A DNA stretch of 64,000 nucleotides, from assembly GCA_035500675.1 (NCBI GenBank), contig DATJXA010000183.1, positions 1 to 64,000 on the forward strand, written 5' to 3'. Positions 61,134-64,000 of this stretch are shown here, one piece after another; position 1 is the first letter of the stretch; the number at the start of each line of letters is the position of its first letter. This stretch comes from JAGVPT01 sp035500675 (GTDB lineage: Bacteria > Bacteroidota > Ignavibacteria > UBA10030 > UBA8401). Below the pieces are notes generated by a model that saw only the letters and a list, made by a program, of their open reading frames with translations, ran no database searches and was not told where the DNA came from. The translations under genes and the position numbers were made by a program.

Positions 61134-61520
61134 ATGGAACCATCTTCAAATAAAAAGATCATTCTCGTCGGCGACAAAGTGCTTGTTGCCCCAGAGAAGG
61201 ACCATGATAAAACATCGCACGGGCTTTATCTTCCTCCGGGTGTGAAGGAAAAGGAGAAAGTCCAGAGCGGTTATATTGTCAAAGTCGGTCCGGGATATCC
61301 GGTCGTCAATCCAAACTATGTCGATCAGGAGCCATGGTCCACGACTCCCAAAGAGCCGGTAAAATATATTCCGCTTCAGGTCGAAGAAGGGGATTACGCA
61401 ATTTTTCTGCGCGATGCGGCGATCGAGATCGAGTACGAAGGCGAGCAGTACCTTATCGTCCAGCAATCGTCCCTTCTGATGCTCATCCGACGGAATTCGT
61501 TCCCCGAGATCGGACTATGA
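61134..61520 (+). CDS. GroES-like co-chaperonin family protein, divergent
   Basis: 128 aa. The Cpn10 pattern is visible: GDKVLVAPEKDHDKTSHGLYLPPGVKEKEK (landmarks GDKVLVAPE and GLYLPPG) with a mobile-loop-like T-S-H-G-L-Y-L where GroES has G-G-I-V-L, followed by SGYIVKVGPG. An insert of about 25 residues (NPNYVDQEPWSTTPKEPVKY) lies before EEGDYAIF, making it longer than the usual ~95 aa. No groEL is adjacent. It may be a second, specialised co-chaperonin or a GroES-fold protein with another role. Confidence 0.8.
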   Translation: MEPSSNKKIILVGDKVLVAPEKDHDKTSHGLYLPPGVKEKEKVQSGYIVKVGPGYPVVNPNYVDQEPWSTTPKEPVKYIPLQVEEGDYAIFLRDAAIEIEYEGEQYLIVQQSSLLMLIRRNSFPEIGL

Positions 61521-61879
61521 GCCCGTCCCCGCGCAGCGGGAACGAGGCGAGACCGCTTCGCCGAAAACGGAGCGAAGCGAGCGGAGTGCCGGACGACATT
61601 CACATTTTCAGCGAAGCCAACATCCATAAACAATTGCAGACCGCACCGTTTACCCAGGGGTTCTACACTCTCAGATTCTACACCATGGACGGCAAGCCTT
61701 CAGACCGCCCCACCTCAACACTTTCCGAATTTTATCTCTATCCCTCCGGTGGAACGTTGCGCGACAGCAACTTCAACCTGGTGTTTTATGATTCCCAATT
61801 CGATACGTACAGGGGGTTTAAACCGCCGCACTTGATCGATAGGGAAAAATTAAAAAAGCAGAATGAAAAACACGACTAG
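61517..61879 (+). CDS. Small protein of unknown function after the GroES-like gene
   Basis: 120 aa if started at the ATG that overlaps the GroES-like stop (ATGA). Its first ~22 residues (SPRSGNEARPLRRKRSEASG) come from a GC-rich palindromic stretch and look unlike a protein N-terminus; GTG 61586 with a GAGCGGA purine run is a plausible shorter start. The remaining part (IHIFSEANIHKQLQTAPFTQ, then FYTLRFYTMDGKP and YLYPSGGTLRDSNFNLVFYD) is a compact, aromatic, probably beta-rich domain I do not recognise. Likely co-transcribed with the GroES-like gene. Confidence 0.65.
   Translation: MSPSPRSGNEARPLRRKRSEASGVPDDIHIFSEANIHKQLQTAPFTQGFYTLRFYTMDGKPSDRPTSTLSEFYLYPSGGTLRDSNFNLVFYDSQFDTYRGFKPPHLIDREKLKKQNEKHD
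61519..61590. repeat. GC-rich palindromic stretch at a gene junction
   Basis: Two inverted repeats: CCCGC-GCA-GCGGG and CGCTTCG...CGAAGCG, with GGAGCGAAGCGAGCGGAG purine-rich text. Composition differs from flanking codons. It may be a REP-like element translated as the start of the next frame. Confidence 0.5.
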
Positions 61880-61903
61880 ACGGAAACACTAAAAAGGTCC
61901 GCC

Positions 61904-64000
61904 ATGCAGCCCGAAGAAATCTTAGAAAGCATCAGCGGTGGTTTTTTTGCGCTCGACGCAAATTTTAGGTTCACGTATTGGAACCATGCCGCGGAGGAGG
62001 GGACCGGTTATTCCCGGGACGAGGTGCTGGGAAAGCATGTCTTCGAAATATTTCCCAACGCTGAATCGGCCGAACACGGCGACCGCTATCGTGCGGCAAT
62101 GGCGACGAAAACGTTTCAAACGTTCGAGACGAGCTACAAGGACGAGAAATTTGAGGCATGGTATAACATCCGCGTCTATCCGAATGAGAACGGCCTGTCG
62201 GTATTTTTCCAGGACATCACGCAGCAGAAGCAGCAGGAGCGACAGCGCGAGACGCTCCTCGAGATCTCTCACGTCATCAACACGAGCAACCAGCTCGACG
62301 ACCTCTGCGCGCAGGTCGTTCACACCATCGCAGCACGCTACGACCTTCCGTTCCATCATGTCCTGATGTACATTTTCCGTCCGCAGGACGAGCGGATCAT
62401 TCTCGCCGCTCCGGAGCTCCCGTCGATCGAATGGGAGAAGAACCTCATGGCAAAGTCGGTCAACGAGCAGGATCCGGTCGCGTGTATCGACGCCGTCATT
62501 ACGGGTGCGCCCGTCATTACCTCGGACGTGTCGCGCAGCTCGTATTATGCCGTCGCTCCGGAGATCCTCGTGACCTCCAGCCCAAAGACCGTTCTTGCGA
62601 TTCCGCTGAAGGTCGAAGGCGAGCTTGTCGGAGTGATGGAAATGCTTTTGAATTCGGACCAGGCGTTTGCAGAGCGCGAGCAATCGTTCCTCTCTCTCAT
62701 TGCAAACGAACTCGCCGTCGGCATCAGTCGAAGAGGGTTGATCGACGAACTGCGCGTGAAGAACGTCGACCTCGAGATCCAGCGGACTCAGACCCAAGAC
62801 GCACACGAAACGCTCAAGAAGTTCCTCGCATTTTTCAGTCACGAGCTGCGCTCGCCGCTCAATTCGATCATCGGTTTTTCGGAGCTTATCCTTTCGGAGA
62901 CGCCGAAGATCGACACGGCGACGGTGACCTCCTACACGACCTCGATCAATCAGAGCGGGAAGCATCTTCTGCAGCTGATCAACGACATTCTCGACCTGTC
63001 GAAGCTGGAGGCCGGGAAGCTCGAACTTCATTATTCCAGCATCCCCATCCGCACTTTTATCGAAGCTCTCGCGTCGTCGCTCCGTCCGCAAATGGACGAG
63101 AAGAAATTGTCGTTCGACATTCGCATTGCCGACGAGCTGGACGACATTGTTGCGGACGATGTCCGTCTCAAACAGATCCTGCTCAATCTTGTGACGAACG
63201 CGATCAAATTCAGTCATCCGGAGCAGGCGATCGTCATCGACGTGAAGCGGATTGAAAACGCCGTTGAGTTTGCCGTGCAGGATTTCGGAGTGGGAATTCG
63301 TGCGGATGAGCTGCCTCGGTTGTTCCAGCCGTTTCAGCAGACCGCTTCGAGCAGTAAAAAGCGCGAGGGGACGGGGCTTGGCCTCTCCATCACAAAAAAG
63401 CTTGCGGAACTCCATGGCGGCTCCGTCGTCGCAACGAGCGAGTGGGGGAAAGGAAGTACGTTCACTGTCCGCATGCCGATGATGGTTCAGTCGAAGGAAG
63501 CCGACGCAGAAATTGCCGGAAGGATCGCGGGCGTCCTCTCCCCCTCGACGACTCCTCAACGCGTTCTCATTGTGGAGGATAAACCGCATGCCCGGCAAAT
63601 TTTGCAATCGTACCTTTCGGAAGCGGGGTATGAGATCGAGACGGCGGCAAACGGTGTCGAAGCGCTGGACAAAGCAAAGCTGTGGAAGCCGGACGTCATT
63701 ACGCTCGACATCCTTCTTCCGGTGAAGGACGGCTGGCAGGTTCTTCGCGAGCTCAAGCAGCATCCGCTCTGCAAAAATATTCCGGTCATCATCGTCTCGA
63801 TGCTCGACGAGCGCAACGTCGGGTTCGGTCTCGGTGCCGTCGACTATTTTGTGAAGCCGGTGCAGAAAGATGCGCTGCTTGAGTCGTTGAAAAAAGCGAC
63901 CGCGGCAATGAAGCATACGCAATCGGCTAAAATTTTGGTGATCGACGACGACCGTTCCGTCATCGACCTCGTGCAGGTCATTTTGGAAGCGGAGGGATGT
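61904..64000 (+). CDS. PAS-GAF hybrid histidine kinase with two receivers, 3' end cut by window edge
   Basis: Open frame of 699 codons from ATG 61904 (AAAAGG upstream) to the right edge with no stop. A PAS domain (about residues 5-115: LESISGGFFALDANFRFTYW), a GAF domain (about 125-285), HisKA with FFSHELRSPLNSIIGF (phospho-His H313), HATPase (LNLVTNAIKF, QDFGVGI, GTGLGLSITKKL), a receiver (RVLIVEDKPHARQIL, phospho-Asp in ITLDILLP, YFVKP), and the start of a second receiver (KILVIDDDRSVIDLV). No membrane helices, so a cytoplasmic sensor. The long open frame on the opposite strand is a shadow of this gene. Confidence 0.93.
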   Translation, partial: MQPEEILESISGGFFALDANFRFTYWNHAAEEGTGYSRDEVLGKHVFEIFPNAESAEHGDRYRAAMATKTFQTFETSYKDEKFEAWYNIRVYPNENGLSVFFQDITQQKQQERQRETLLEISHVINTSNQLDDLCAQVVHTIAARYDLPFHHVLMYIFRPQDERIILAAPELPSIEWEKNLMAKSVNEQDPVACIDAVITGAPVITSDVSRSSYYAVAPEILVTSSPKTVLAIPLKVEGELVGVMEMLLNSDQAFAEREQSFLSLIANELAVGISRRGLIDELRVKNVDLEIQRTQTQDAHETLKKFLAFFSHELRSPLNSIIGFSELILSETPKIDTATVTSYTTSINQSGKHLLQLINDILDLSKLEAGKLELHYSSIPIRTFIEALASSLRPQMDEKKLSFDIRIADELDDIVADDVRLKQILLNLVTNAIKFSHPEQAIVIDVKRIENAVEFAVQDFGVGIRADELPRLFQPFQQTASSSKKREGTGLGLSITKKLAELHGGSVVATSEWGKGSTFTVRMPMMVQSKEADAEIAGRIAGVLSPSTTPQRVLIVEDKPHARQILQSYLSEAGYEIETAANGVEALDKAKLWKPDVITLDILLPVKDGWQVLRELKQHPLCKNIPVIIVSMLDERNVGFGLGAVDYFVKPVQKDALLESLKKATAAMKHTQSAKILVIDDDRSVIDLVQVILEAEGC

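Noticed and set aside
61922..63922. A 666-codon open frame on the minus strand at the right edge
   Set aside because: The plus strand holds a complete PAS-GAF-HisKA-HATPase-REC chain in an open frame running off the window; the minus frame has no domain, is His/Arg-rich and is its shadow.

Overview
The window looks like chromosome from a Gram-negative member of the Bacteroidota/Chlorobiota (FCB) assemblage, most like the Ignavibacteria-type lineages. The evidence is a C-terminal type-A secretion (T9SS) tail of the QNYPNPFNPST type on a multihaem cytochrome, an ATP synthase operon that lacks beta and epsilon genes, split heptose kinase/adenylyltransferase genes for LPS, bactofilin next to an M23 peptidase, a TRAP transporter with a TAtT subunit, and promoters of the Bacteroidota kind (TTG, about 20 bp, TAnnTTT). 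G+C is about half by eye. I saw no rRNA, CRISPR array, prophage or insertion sequence. One tRNA gene is present.

Layout, left to right. 1-2.5 kb: end of an envelope-polysaccharide locus (GT4 and GT39 glycosyltransferases). 2.5-3.8 kb: M23 peptidase and bactofilin. 3.8-9.3 kb: atpZ-I-B-E-F-H-A-G. 9.3-13.9 kb: ffh, then rpsP-khpA-rimM-trmD-rplS and a MqnA-family gene. 14-17.2 kb: recN, cysS. 17.3-23.9 kb: an outer-membrane/lipoprotein/cytochrome block ending in a nine-haem secreted cytochrome. 24-32.4 kb: hldA, hldC, a TamB-like giant and RNase R. 32.5-35.6 kb: a three-part protein (gluzincin peptidase, TolB propeller, barrel-like end). 35.8-42.3 kb: quinone oxidoreductase, amino-acid permease, an unrecognised membrane protein, a Lys/Met-rich secreted peptide and an OmpR-type two-component pair. 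42.5-46.3 kb: four-gene TRAP transporter. 46.4-53.6 kb: housekeeping singletons (ORF6N, radA, guaD, rdgB, Haem_bd, thioesterase, macrodomain, DUF486, carA, NYN). 53.6-59.3 kb: KirBac-type channel and a full-length Lhr helicase. 59.4-64 kb: two multi-domain histidine kinases around tRNA-Glu and a GroES-like gene. The last kinase is open to the right edge.

Two signals cut across the annotation. First, many intergenic regions, and one spot inside the lhr coding sequence, hold AT-rich arrays with a 7-bp period. They often form imperfect dyads, and the heptamer word differs at each locus. Second, thirteen promoters could be read by eye; twelve share the same geometry (TTGnn, exactly 18 bp, TAnnTT-like octamer) and one has 19 bp. 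Three DNA-repair genes (recN, radA, lhr) have the octamer ending 4 nt before the ATG and no Shine-Dalgarno sequence, which predicts leaderless or nearly leaderless mRNAs.

A strong intrinsic-terminator hairpin sits inside the start of the MqnA-family gene, just after the ribosomal operon.
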